This document shows positions 1 to 9,616 of a stretch of DNA of 64,000 bases, in pieces; position 1 is the stretch's first letter; each line of letters starts with the position of its first letter. The translations under genes and the position numbers were made by a program. The stretch is from Norana najaformis (lineage: Eukaryota > Annelida > Clitellata > Crassiclitellata > Hormogastridae): NCBI GenBank assembly GCA_964023275.1, contig OZ029914.1, forward strand, positions 10,671,561 to 10,735,560, read 5' to 3'. A model generated the notes under the pieces. It worked only from the letters and a program-made list of their open reading frames with translations. It had not been told where the DNA came from and ran no database searches.

Positions 1-666
1 CTGAAACGATCATGTTTGGCTCACGCCAACGTCTGCGTTCTCTCACTTCACATTCCAGCATTGACCTCGCTGACTTCTGTTCCGCTATCAAACATGGTCA
101 AAACACTTGGGGTAACTTTGGACAGCAATCTTACATTTCGACCTCACATAATAAACCTCTGCAAATCTTGTTTCTATCACATCAAGGCATTATGTCACAT
201 CAGGTCAGCTCTTACCAAAGACATGGCACAAACTGTAGCCTGTTCTCTAGTCTGCTCTCGCCTCGATTATGTCAACGTGGTCTTTAGAGGTATCTCAAAT
301 CTTGAACTCAAAAAACTTCAACGCATCCAAAACTCTCTGGCTCGTGTGGTGCTGCGTGCAACTCCTCATACAAATTCCTCAGCTCTATTAAACCAGCTTT
401 ATTGGCTTCCTGTGGAATTCCGGATAAGATTTAAACTAGCCTGTTTGACCTATAAAACTCTTACCATGAGCACTCCTACCTACCTTCAGTCTCTAGTCTC
501 TCCTTACATCCTTCCCCGCAGCCTACGATCTTCAGGTACGGGTCTCTTGGCCGAGCCACGATGCAGAACTGTCCTGGGCTCTCGTGCAATCCACATCGCT
601 GCCCCGAAGGAATGGAACCGTCTACCAGTGTTTCTCCGAAGTTCGAATTCCTTTCCTTCTTTCTGA
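1..666 (+). mobile_element. L2/CR1-type LINE: C-terminal end of the reverse transcriptase ORF, cut by window edge
   Basis: This is the C-terminal third of the reverse transcriptase ORF of an L2/CR1-clade non-LTR retrotransposon. Signatures seen are KTLGVTLDSNLTF, the palm-to-thumb stretch CSRLDYVN, LQRIQNSLARVVL, LYWLPVEFRIRFK and the tail motif LGSRAIHIAAPKEWNRLP. The reading frame shifts near base 95: bases 12-95 read MFGSRQRLRSL in one frame, while the following KTLGVTLDS is in another, so the copy is dead. The ORF stops at 664-666, short of the usual final residues, and the sequence then passes into unrelated Maverick-like polymerase sequence within about 40 bp. The 5' part lies outside the window. 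Family assignment is from motifs only. Confidence 0.88.
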
Positions 667-708
667 CCAGCTCGAGGGTGGTGGAAGACGAGCAACCGAC
701 CCAGTCCC

Positions 709-1949
709 TCGAAAGGTCTCAAAGTCGTCTGCCAGGAGCAGCACATCAGTGCGGAAATACAGGCCGTGGTAGTCGCCCAAGGTCTTGCAAACGCAGGCCT
801 CCCACACCCCCTGGGCGTGTTGGCAGTCCCAGTTGCTGATACTTTTGCAGGTCCGCCGGTGATAGGTTCCCCGCCAGCTTGTTCAGCGAGCTGTTAAGAA
901 ACTGGAGGCTGTCAATGAACTGCAGCTGGCCCAGGTTGAAGGTCATGTACTTCTTTTGTTGTTAGAGATGCAGCTGATTTTGTGGCTAACCGCTGCCCAT
1001 CGCCTGTATGATGAGGTGGCTATCATAGCCTCGCAGGTTGTGGAAGACAACGGGCACCTTGCACTTGTCTGGGTATATGCGCAGCTTGAGGTTGCAGGCG
1101 TTATGGGCGGCCCTGCGGTACTTACCGGTGATGTCGCGGTGGTCGCGAACCTTGTCGTCGCCTGTCGTATCACCACAATAGAAGCAATTTCGCCTTGCAA
1201 GCGCCGTAGGAATTCTTCTACGGCGTTCTCACCCCGCTAAAGTACAGGCGCGTTCGAGAGGCCGTCGCTGCGGACCACCACATAGCAGAGGCTGCACGGT
1301 TCCTGCTTGGCGATGAGTCTGGTGTTGCTTTCGTTGGACTCCATGGCCGCGTCTTCCAGTGGCACGTTCAGCGCCTCAAGTCGGCGTAGATGATGTATGG
1401 GACGCGCATTTGCTTGTGGTGGTTTTAGAATGTGAATATGTTCTTACCCTCTTGCGGCATCTTAATCCGCTGCGGCATCTCTCCAATGTCCTGACAATCC
1501 TTGATGTGGTTAGTCAGGAAGACCTCGGTGGAGAAGACGTGCAGGCAGCGGCGGCGTGTGTGCCTCATGCGTGTGTGGCCGCTGTTTTTGTACACCATGC
1601 GGGCTAGATCCTTGATCCAGACATAGTGCTGGTTTTCGCCATCGGCCAATAATTGAATATCGACGTTGTGGACTCTAGTCTCAGTAGAGACGCGGATCGG
1701 ATACAGCCCGCCTTTCCACCCAAACACGCTTACGGTTCTGGAAAGGCGATTCCTGTAAAGTCCAGCTTGCCAAGGTGGGCTCCATACTTGGTTGGGCGGT
1801 GAGGGTGATCTTCTGCTGGATGCATTGGCGATAACACAGCCCACTAGAAGCACATTGACAACTGAGCGCAGCGGAATGCACTTTGGTGTGAGGAAGTAGC
1901 TTCTAGCCTGAAACGGCTGGTACCTGGCAATGCCAAGGTCCAGCGCCAT
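709..1949 (-). pseudogene. Maverick/Polinton-type protein-primed DNA polymerase B, decayed fragment (copy A)
   Basis: Read on the minus strand, several short frames give in order the N-terminal and exonuclease-side landmarks of a protein-primed family B polymerase of the Maverick/Polinton and related dsDNA virus type. They are VSVFGWKGGLYPIRVS (near 1690-1740), a zinc-binding segment ending in EVFLTNHIKDC, MRVPYIIYADL (near 1400), EPCSLCYVVVRSDG, VRDHRDITGKYRRAAH (near 1120), the exonuclease motif VFHNLRGYDSHL (near 1020), LGQLQFIDSLQF (near 920) and TDVLLLADDF (near 730). Frames change several times and stops interrupt it. All palm motifs are absent: the sequence ends at about 709 and is joined to the LINE. 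It is a dead viral or transposon relic, described here as found and not reassembled. Confidence 0.85.
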
Positions 1950-2345
1950 AACCCGTCGAAGTCTCCATCCCGACCCCTGTGGTGCCCACAGTGCACGTAC
2001 ACACATTTCTTGCCGCACGTTGCCGTCTCTCCAACCAAGAGCCATGCGCATTCATTTTTCCAATCATTCTGGAGATGTGATATGCCTCAGATATGCACAT
2101 GCCCGCAATTGTCTAAATGGAACGCTTGCGCTGTCTACGCCACACGCGGTAGACCGGCTGCGCTCGGAGCGGCAGGAGCAGCGGGCTGTGCTTGGCACGC
2201 GCTGCGGGGTCATCGAATGCAAACTGTTCTCAAAGCCTCAATATTACATCTTGGGACCCGCACCGCATACAGCGCCTGCATAAACACCGCCCGCCACAGG
2301 CGCAGATATACACATGCCCACTGTTTTCAAAGCCTCATTTTAATG
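1950..2345. repeat. Flank of the polymerase fragment, copy A of a duplicated segment
   Basis: This GC-rich segment is repeated at 4895-5283 in the same orientation, and a shorter inverted match lies at about 40715-40815. Both main copies contain TCTCCAACCAAG, a CCTCAGATATGCA motif and a CGCAGCGGGCTGT block. Because it lies next to polymerase fragments in both main copies, it is probably non-coding or terminal sequence of the same Maverick-like element. The overlapping open frames here have no recognisable protein signature and are treated as chance. Confidence 0.6.
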
Positions 2346-2350
2346 TACTA

Positions 2351-3299
2351 TGGTAGAGTTCTCCCCCAGTTATGGTAGAGTTCATGTTCTACCGATTACG
2401 ACGCTGAGTTTCTCGTTCAGATCGAACTGTTCGGTTTTCCATCTTTTATTGGGGAGTGTCTTTTATCACACGAATACAATATAGTGTGTTGCAACGCGAC
2501 CGAGATTCTAGTTCAATTGTGGAGCAAGCGACCTAGTCTACGACAAACTTTAGATTACTCTACCATTGACGATTACTGTAGCGCCAGAAGACGCTAGACT
2601 ATCTTCTCTACATTCTATTACGACCTTTCTGCCTGACGTCTGAACTCCGACTGCTGCTCCATGTGCGAATATCTCCTTCTGTCGAGACTCGCGTGCAGTT
2701 CTCCTGTCTGCACCTTGATCTTAGTCAAAAGGCCGAGCAGTCCTCGTCTGTGCATTCTGCGAGCTCTTTTCTACCTGAATCTTCTGGACTCTGGTAGCAT
2801 TCCTTCAGGACCTGTCAGTACCCAAGACCCGAGCCTGTCTGCCCGCTGACATCAGCTTATGTGCGTCCTTTGGTTCTCTTTCTCCGAAATCTTTTGTATA
2901 CCTGTGGACATCCATCTGGCTATCACGTAGACCTCTCATGCTTAGTTGTAAAGCCCCCTGATGTTCCTAGAGATGGCTACCTGTGGATTGCTCAGCTTAC
3001 TCTAGCGGAATCCTTTTGACTAAGCTACACCACTCCTGCATTCCATAGCTCACCTGCATTGCTAACAACAATAGCCCCTCGACGCAATGTAACTTGTGGC
3101 CCTTCCGTTTCTAAGAATCTGACCGCTATAGCTTGAGGCTACTGGCTAGCTGTCTTGCTGCTCTGAACTAAGGGCCTAATAAATCATTCGGCTCACTGCC
3201 TACGCTCTAGCCAGCAACGACTACTGTGTAAATCTGGTCATCTGATGACGACTACTACTACTTTATATACTTGCAAACATATTTGAACTAGCTCAGTTA
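2351..3299. mobile_element. 949-bp insertion with 5-bp target duplication, possible solo LTR
   Basis: Copies A and B of the duplicated block are collinear except for this extra stretch in copy A. It is bordered by TACTA at 2346-2350 and again at 3300-3304, while copy B has a single TACTA at the equivalent place. That is the pattern of an insertion with a 5-bp target-site duplication. It starts TGGTAGAG and contains an AATAAA at 3178-3183 but no coding capacity. The size and the 5-bp duplication suit a solo long terminal repeat, but the right end reads TTA rather than the canonical CA, so the LTR call is tentative. Confidence 0.5.
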
Positions 3300-3489
3300 T
3301 ACTACTATTCGTCAAAATAACAACTGTCACGTGTCCAGTCTCCAAAACTCACAAGGTATTGACTTGCAAACTTAAGCAAAATAGCCGTGGGTAATATCTA
3401 TGGGTCCAAATGGACCCAATGGGAGTTCATATTGATTTTACAGCATCTACAAATGCTTGGGTCCAATTGGACCCAGTGGGCTGGAAAGG
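3300..3489. repeat. Spacer of duplicated block, copy A, with two GGGTCC palindromes
   Basis: This sequence is nearly the same as 5284-5464. It carries a near-perfect palindrome at 3402-3417 (GGGTCCAAATGGACCC) and a perfect one at 3459-3474 (GGGTCCAATTGGACCC). The pair is conserved in position in copy B, with some single-base changes. No coding sequence is seen. Confidence 0.6.
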
Positions 3490-3805
3490 GTTAATTTATT
3501 TCCATCATAAACAACTAAAATGACATTCGACTTATCTGTAACAGACAGACCTCGTTCCCAATCATCTCCTGCTGATCATTCTTTTTTTTATTAATTTTTG
3601 CATTTGGATCAACTCTCAAGATTTCATTCGACTGAAAGTGGCTTTTGAAATCGTAGATGTAGAGACATTTATTTCTGTTGCAGGATCCGATGTCCGTTGG
3701 ATTAATTAATTCTTTCAAATTCTATCGTCGACTGAAATTATATTTAATCGAATCATTAACTTCAAATTCAGAACTCTGTTAACTCTCGACAAACAATTCT
3801 TTGAC
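3490..3805 (-). pseudogene. NHL-repeat gene fragment, copy A
   Basis: On the minus strand this matches the middle of the NHL propeller exon at 36147-37048: the pieces NPTDIGSCNRNKCLYIYDF and SNEILRVDPN align with PRDIRSCNRNNCLYIFD and SNEILRVDPN there. A frameshift after the DPN motif destroys the following strand and ends the frame at 3515. Homology to the NHL gene stops at about 3490, the same breakpoint as in the second fragment (5465). The copy is non-functional. Confidence 0.85.
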
Positions 3806-3900
3806 AAATGCGCCTGTGAATAAGCTGGTCCCCGCGGCGCGGCTTTCATTGGGCGCAGTAGAAATCTCGGAATTACGATTACGAATAATACCTTCAATCC
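3806..3900 (+). repeat. LINE 3' tail with ATTACG-type repeat
   Basis: This short 3' end of an L2/CR1-like LINE reads GAATAAGCTGGTCCCCGCG, then TTTCATTGGGCGC, AGTAGAAATCTCGGAATTACG and a second ATTACG. The same sequence occurs in the opposite orientation at about 20394, 38086, 61308 and 62443. It sits between the two composite units of the 1-6.6 kb block. Confidence 0.7.
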
Positions 3901-3959
3901 AGTAACTGGAATCAGTTTTGCTTCTACGGGCTGAACTAAATGTGGCTACGGTTGGGTTC

Positions 3960-4265
3960 TGGCGTTCGAAACGGCTGATATCCGTCACCGTCACTGGGTA
4001 GGCGATTCCTGTAAGGTCCAGCTTGTCGAGGTGGACTTGATACTTGGACGGGCGGTGGGGTGATCTTCTGCTGGATACATTACCGATATTACAGCCCACT
4101 CGAAGCAGAGTTTGTCTAGGCATTGCACATTGACAACTGAGCGCGGCGGAATGCACTTCGGTGTGGGAAAGTAGCTTCTAGTCCGAAACGGCTGGTAACT
4201 AGCAATGCCAAGGTCCAGCGCCACAACCCGCCGGAGTCTCCATACCGATTCCTCGTTGGCATACT
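3960..4265 (-). pseudogene. Maverick/Polinton-type DNA polymerase B N-terminal fragment (copy B)
   Basis: This second, shorter copy of the polymerase N-terminal region reads on the minus strand, again in several frames. Landmarks are SYFPTPKCIPPRSVVNV, MYPAEDHP, LDKLDLTGIAYPVTV and DISRFERQNPTV, which parallel copy A (SYFLTPKCIPLRSVVNV and so on). It ends at about 3960, where unrelated sequence begins, so everything from the zinc segment onward is missing. Frameshifts are visible around 4100-4150. It is a relic of an animal dsDNA virus or transposon lineage, non-functional as it stands. Confidence 0.8.
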
Positions 4266-4309
4266 ACTCAAGGCACCTGAGCATCTGAGCTTTGGCCCCC
4301 CACACCACC

Positions 4310-4835
4310 CTAAATGTCATCTGCGTTGAGTTCTGGTTCGGCGGCACTCAGGAAGTAGGCCGTTGTGGTGTTGGTGTTGGGAGCCGCGTTCTCGTCATAT
4401 ACGTGATCGGTGGTTAGCACCATCTTTTCCAGCTCGGCCGTTAGTATTTGCGTATGCTTAAGACTTTGTTCTCTGACCAACTCCTCGTGGAGCTGCGCCT
4501 CAACGCTAGGCGCCATAGCGCTCAAGAACACCAGCGCATCTCCCTCAAGCTTGTGGCAATGCGTTTTTGCAGCTTGAGCTTGCGCACCGGGTGACTGGCC
4601 TTGGCAGCAGCGGCTTCAGTAGGGAGCCAGCTGCTTGATTGTAGTCAAGAGCTCATCAATATAATTGTCCATAGTGTCACTATCGTTATTCACCACCTCA
4701 GCCGTTTCTCTAATTGGCTGTTCAGCTCATCAAGAGCCTTCTTATTGCGCCTTCTGGTGCACATCTCAATATCATGCAGCTTTTGTGCTGCTCGTGCGCC
4801 GCCACACAGCAGGCACAACCGAGTCATGGACTGCC
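4310..4835 (-). pseudogene. Broken ORF upstream of polymerase copy B, Cys pair plus helical region
   Basis: On the minus strand, upstream of the polymerase fragment, a small ORF begins MTRLCLLCGGARAAQKLHD with a CxxC pair. It runs into charged helical sequence, shifts frame near 4700 and again near 4550, and ends as a 73-codon frame with SVEAQLHEELVREQ and TAELEKMV. I do not recognise the protein. The position directly 5' of the polymerase suggests an accessory gene of the same Maverick-like element. Copy A lacks the corresponding 640 bp, so it was either lost there or gained here. Confidence 0.45.
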
Positions 4836-4894
4836 TGCCTACACCACATCTGCGTCATGGCACGGGTAAGACGGAGCCAAGCCTAAGACGGGCT

Positions 4895-5283
4895 CCGTGC
4901 TGTACACAGTACACGTATACACATCGCTTGCCGCATGTTGCAGTCTCTCCAACCAAGCGCCATGCTCATTCATTTTTTCCTATCATTCTTGAGATGTGAT
5001 ATGCCTCAGATATGCATATGGCCGCAATTGTCTAAATGGAACGCGGCGCGAGCTGCTCTTGCGCTGTCTGCGCCACACGCGGCAGAACCGCTGCGCTCCG
5101 AGCGGCACGCGCAGCGGGCTGTCCTTGGCACGCATTGCGGGGTCATCGAATGCAAACTGTTCTCAAAGCCTCATATTACATCTCAGGTCCCACACCGCCT
5201 ACAGCGCCCGCATACACACCGCCCGCCGCACGCACAGATATACACATGCCCACTGTGTTCAAACCCTCATTTTAATCTACTAC
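4895..5283. repeat. Flank of the polymerase fragment, copy B
   Basis: This is the direct-repeat partner of 1950-2345, from the GTACACGTATACACATCGC start through CCTCATTTTAATCTACTA. Copy B keeps the uninterrupted TACTA that marks the insertion site of the 949-bp element in copy A. Open frames here have no protein signature. Confidence 0.6.
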
Positions 5284-5464
5284 TCGTCAAAACAACAACT
5301 GTTACGTGACCAATCTCGAAAACTCACAAGGTATTGACTTGCAAACTTGAGTAACATAGCTGTGGGTAATATCTATGGATCCAAATGGACCCAATGGGAG
5401 TTTATATTGATTTTACAGCACCTACAAATGCTTGGATCCAATTGGACCCAGTGGCCTGGAAAGG
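5284..5464. repeat. Spacer of duplicated block, copy B
   Basis: This is the partner of 3300-3489 with the same order of motifs, including both GGGTCC-type palindromes in slightly mutated form (GGATCCAAATGGACCC and GGATCCAATTGGACCC). Confidence 0.6.
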
Positions 5465-6620
5465 GTTAATTTATTTGGATTATAAACAGCTAAAATGACA
5501 TTCGACTCATCTGTAACAGACAGACCTCGCCCCCAATCATCTCCTGCTGATCACTCTTTTTTAATTTTCCATTTGGATCAACTCTCAAGATTTCATTCGA
5601 CTGAAAGCGGCTTTTGAAATCGTATATGTAGAGACATTTATTTCTGTTGCAGGATCCGATGTCCGTTGGATTAAACAATTCTTTCAAATTCCATCGACGA
5701 CTGAAACTAAATTTCATCGAATCATTAACTTCAAATTCAGAACTCTGGTAACTCACATATGCGGACATCATAATCGTCTCAACTAAATGTGGATCAGATT
5801 TGCATTCGTTTCGACGGTTTTCTGAAAATAAAAACAAATAGTTTATATTATATAAAGTTTTTCTTCATTTTTTAAAATAAAAACTCGTTCGGAAGCGAAA
5901 ATATTTTATTCACAATATTCGTGCAACAGTTGTGATCACAGAATCACAACATTCAAAGTCGAATTCAGACACAGACAAACAGAGCAGACAAAATGATACT
6001 GATAGAGAAAAGGATATGGAGATAAAGCGGTAGACTGCTCAGAGGAACAGTCAGGTTGATAGAATCCAGGTTGATAGAATCCGACATTCACAGACATGGA
6101 GTGAGATACGTGGATAAGGATAGCAGAACATAAAGGGAGTATTTTCAAGTTTATTTATAAGGTGATCAACAGGAAAAGTATAGATGAACTTTGCATTCCG
6201 AATACGTTAAAACAGCATAATCCTTACTAACAATTAAAGTGGTAAAAGAGACGTTACAGAAATTGTATGAAATTATTTAAAGAACACTTTGTATCACTGA
6301 CAGGTATCATTTGACGATTCTTACATAAGAACATGAGTTCTGTGCACAGAAGCGTCCTCATAATTGTTGCCTAATTTTAGAATGAACTAAAAATTAAATG
6401 GTTTGTCTGGAAATCGGCGCCAACTAGTCGTATGCACGTCTCCTTGGGAGTCCATGAATAAACAAAATACTGTAATCTTCTGAAATTTCATGACCAAGTT
6501 TGCTTTAGAGTAACACCGATAGGCGGTAGCGCTGTGTCTTTGGGATAACTTATTTCGTAATCGTAATCTCAAAAGTTTCTAAAGCACTACTTTAAATTTA
6601 AGCAACAACAAAATGCGGAA
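5465..6620 (-). pseudogene. NHL-gene fragment, copy B, with its upstream intron sequence
   Basis: Minus-strand 5822-5487 matches the NHL exon at 36147-37048: YDSMKFSFSRRWNLKEL is represented by NDSMKFSFSRRWNLKEL, followed by NPTDIGSCNRNKCLYIYDF and SNEILRVDPNGK, with the same frameshift after the DPN motif as copy A. A TTTTCAG acceptor precedes it at 5823, as in the real gene. From 5823 to about 6620 the sequence still resembles the upstream intron of the NHL gene (37180-37960), for example CATTCCGAATACGTTAAAAC against CATTCCGAAATACATTGAAAC. So this is a genomic segmental copy, not a retrocopy. The first exon residues are frameshifted. Confidence 0.82.
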
Positions 6621-6769
6621 AATATTAATATGATCAGTCACTGTGCATCGAAAGATAACCTCGACTCATTCAAGACAAGATATAACTAAAACTAATTATA
6701 AGGGCATTTAACATGACTTTCTTTAGGCCTGATCTGTTTGTTTTTCTTTCTTCTCAAAAAGAATTATTA

Positions 6770-6990
6770 AATTTAACGAATGCTCTTGCTCGTGCTGTCA
6801 CCAAAACTCCGAAACATCATCACATCACTCCTGTTCTCAAATCACTTCACTGGCTTAAATTCCTGAACGAATAAAGTACAAAGGCTGTGCCTTACCTCCA
6901 ACACACTTCAATTGTGCCTATTCGTACCTACTTTAGAAGACCAGCTAAAAGCACATCACTAAAAGGCTTCTGCTGAATCATAGCAAACCA
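6770..6990 (+). mobile_element. L2/CR1 LINE fragment (RT C-terminal region)
   Basis: The plus-strand frame reads ALARAVTKTPKHHHITPV and LKSLHWL, a typical L2/CR1 C-terminal stretch, with a stop soon after. The same LARAVT.TPKHHHIT motif recurs at about 15600. It is too short and interrupted to be active. Confidence 0.7.
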
Positions 6991-7139
6991 GGCGAACTCG
7001 TCGTCGCCTGGAAAGTCATTAGAAGAAAACTCAAGGGGAAAGTAACGCAACTTCCTACCGAAGAGTATGCAGGGTGTCGACCAAACAACTGCAACATGTC
7101 TTTGCCATAACTCCAGTTACAGGATATAAAGTGGCAATA

Positions 7140-8470
7140 CCAATTGGAAATGTTCCAGCTAAGTCATCACAACTTGACTCATCGTAACTTTATTAAATCC
7201 CATTCCACGGTGTTTTCCATCTTCATTGCTCACCGAATTAATCTCTCTTTTTGTGAAGGGCATTTTCCATCTCCTTTTAGAACTGCTTCTGTGACAGCCC
7301 TACTTAAACAGTCTGATTTAGAAAATGCCTCTTGACTAATTATATACCTATATCCAATCTGAATAATATCTCTAAACTTTTTGAAAGTCTATTTCAAGTA
7401 CTTCTTCAGGGGCATATAACATCTCTAAATTTTAATTCTTTTTAAGCCGCTTATCATAAACATCAGTCAAATGAGACTGCTCTCAGTGGCATACTAACAA
7501 CGTAATTTTTTTCAATGGATTCTGGCAAAGCATATTTTCTTATATCTCTGTATTTGAGTGCTGCATTTTCGATTTGAATGCTGCATTTTCGATTTGAATG
7601 CTGCATTTTCGATTTGAATGCAGCATTTTGATACTGAAGATCCTGGTATTTAATTGTTTCGACTCTTCTTCTGGTTCTGTGCTCTCAGACAGGTTCAAAC
7701 CTCCGACAACGCCACTCCTTTCGGTATTGGGCTTCTTCTTTCAGCCTGCTGTATCCGTCCGTCATCATCCAATCCAATATTATCTGGGTCTTCCTTCCCT
7801 CCTTTCTGCCCTCTATAACGGCTCTACGGATTGAGTCCCATTTTCACTGTCGCCTTCTTATTGTAGTTAACATGGATCTTTCTTCTCCAATTCCATATGG
7901 AAAACCTCTTGCACTCAACCCTAATAAGTCAGAAGCTGTTCTCCATTTTCGACTCTATACATCATCATTTGGCATTTCAGTTCTGCTCTTCTCTGGATAT
8001 CTTCTTGTCTTAATGATCGCTCACGACGAATTGCAATAAACTCATCTCGCCCTGATCCTGTTGCCTATCGTTCAGTTGAGCCTCAGGGTTCTGTTCTCGG
8101 GCCTCCTTTTTTCTATCTTGATTTCGCCCATTTCTCAAATTCCGCGCATGCATAATACAATGGTACAGCAATTTGCTGATGAAATGCAACTCATAGTAAC
8201 TCACTCTGCCACAGATTCCTCGGCTGAAATGAAACTCTGATTGTCCTCGCTTTACGTTTGGTTCTGCTTCAATGACTTTGCACTCAACCCACATAAGTCA
8301 GAGACATTTCTTTTTACAACTCACTAGCGTAAGCTGTCTTTATCTTCTTATTCACCTCTTGACCTTGCAGGACCAACAAATCCTGTCATTAGACAAAATT
8401 AAAACTTTTGCTGTCATCAATGTTCACTCGCCCAATAAGACTTCGCAGGAGTCTTCTATTTGAAAATTTG
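7140..8470 (+). mobile_element. L2/CR1 LINE reverse transcriptase, decayed
   Basis: The RT core is spread over broken frames. FIKSHSTVF and FPSPFRTASVTALLKQSDL at 7195-7330 match the segment before the RT fingers, and YRSVEPQGSVLGPPFF near 8070-8110 is the PQGSVLGP motif. The following ADEMQL near 8180 stands where YADDTQL should be, so the catalytic Asp pair is lost (ADE in place of ADD). Many stops and a 20-bp tandem repeat at 7560-7630 interrupt it. There is no intact endonuclease. Confidence 0.75.
7560..7630. repeat. Three-copy 20-bp tandem repeat
   Basis: The unit GCTGCATTTTCGATTTGAAT is repeated three times in succession, followed by a partial fourth unit (GCAGCATTTT). It lies inside the decayed LINE. 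Confidence 0.9.
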
Positions 8471-8479
8471 GAAAACAAT

Positions 8480-8660
8480 GATGATTTTAGGTTTTCGCAT
8501 ATTGTAGATCGTATTATGTCGGATAATTTACTTATGTGTTTGTGCAGTTAATTCGTACGGAACACTGGGGAACGGTTAGCCGAGGATGTCGTTAACGAGA
8601 GGCGGACAGGACGCCCGTGATTGATAGGTGGAAGTAAACGAGAGAGAGAATGGGAGAGAG

Positions 8661-8693
<33 letters not shown>

Positions 8694-9600
8694 CAGAACA
8701 GAGGGACGCTGATCGGATGGCGAAAGGGAAAAGTTGGATGATTAACAGACGATGGAGAAAGTTAAGGAAGGGTGTGAAGCGAAGAGGGCATTCGCTAAGT
8801 AACGGTCAAAGAGGTGTCAGGTCTGGACAGCAGAAATAAAATAATATTGCGTCTCTTAAACAGACCTCGCTACATTAATAGGCCGATGCGAATCATAGAC
8901 TCTGACGGTGTACGTATTTGTAATATACGTGTGAAAGAGCTGATCGTCGTTACGTCTCTGTACGGTCGGACTGATCCATTCACGAACCAGCGTGCTGTTA
9001 AAGACCTAAAGTCCTCCGAAGATTAAGCCATATCAGTAGCACCGCTCGCCACCATATCCTGAAAGGAGGTTCGTGTTCGCCGGCGATCCATTCACAACGC
9101 AGGACTCACAAGCAAAACTCTTCTTTCAGTACATCCTGCTAATCTAAAGAAGCTGCAGAGAATGCAACACTCTTTCGATGGTTGTTACATGTTGTTCTTC
9201 TTCTTCATCAATTGCATTTGATCAATATAAAATCAGAGGTTGTTCAATTAATTAAAGTCATTTTCTGGTTAAAACCTAACCAAATACCGGCAGAGATAAC
9301 CCATTGGGAGAAGTAAATTCAAAGTAGTTAAGTAGGATGGAAGTTATCTTCCACAGAAGGCAAACGAGCCTTCTAAATCTCACTGAATGTATGCGTGCAC
9401 CAAGACTTGTAAGTAGCAACTTTGCAAAAGTGCTAAGAATGTGTAAAATAATCTCTCAGAGCCAGTTTGACCAAAAGCAAAATTAGAAGCTTGAGCAACA
9501 GAAACAATTTCAGAACACTCGTAACTGAAATAGCTCTTTGCAAAAACTATTTAGATGGTCATAGAAAACAAAAATGTAAGCACTGGATTTCACAGACATG
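8480..9600. other. No gene seen; one GA microsatellite
   Basis: Apart from a (GA)n tract at about 8638-8693 I see nothing supportable here: no long frame with protein character, no splice-bounded exon, no known repeat motif. Confidence 0.5.
8638..8693. repeat. (GA)n microsatellite
   Basis: Nearly uninterrupted GA dinucleotides with GGGA and AAAA interruptions at the start. Confidence 0.95.
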
Positions 9601-9616
9601 CACATCAGATCCATCT

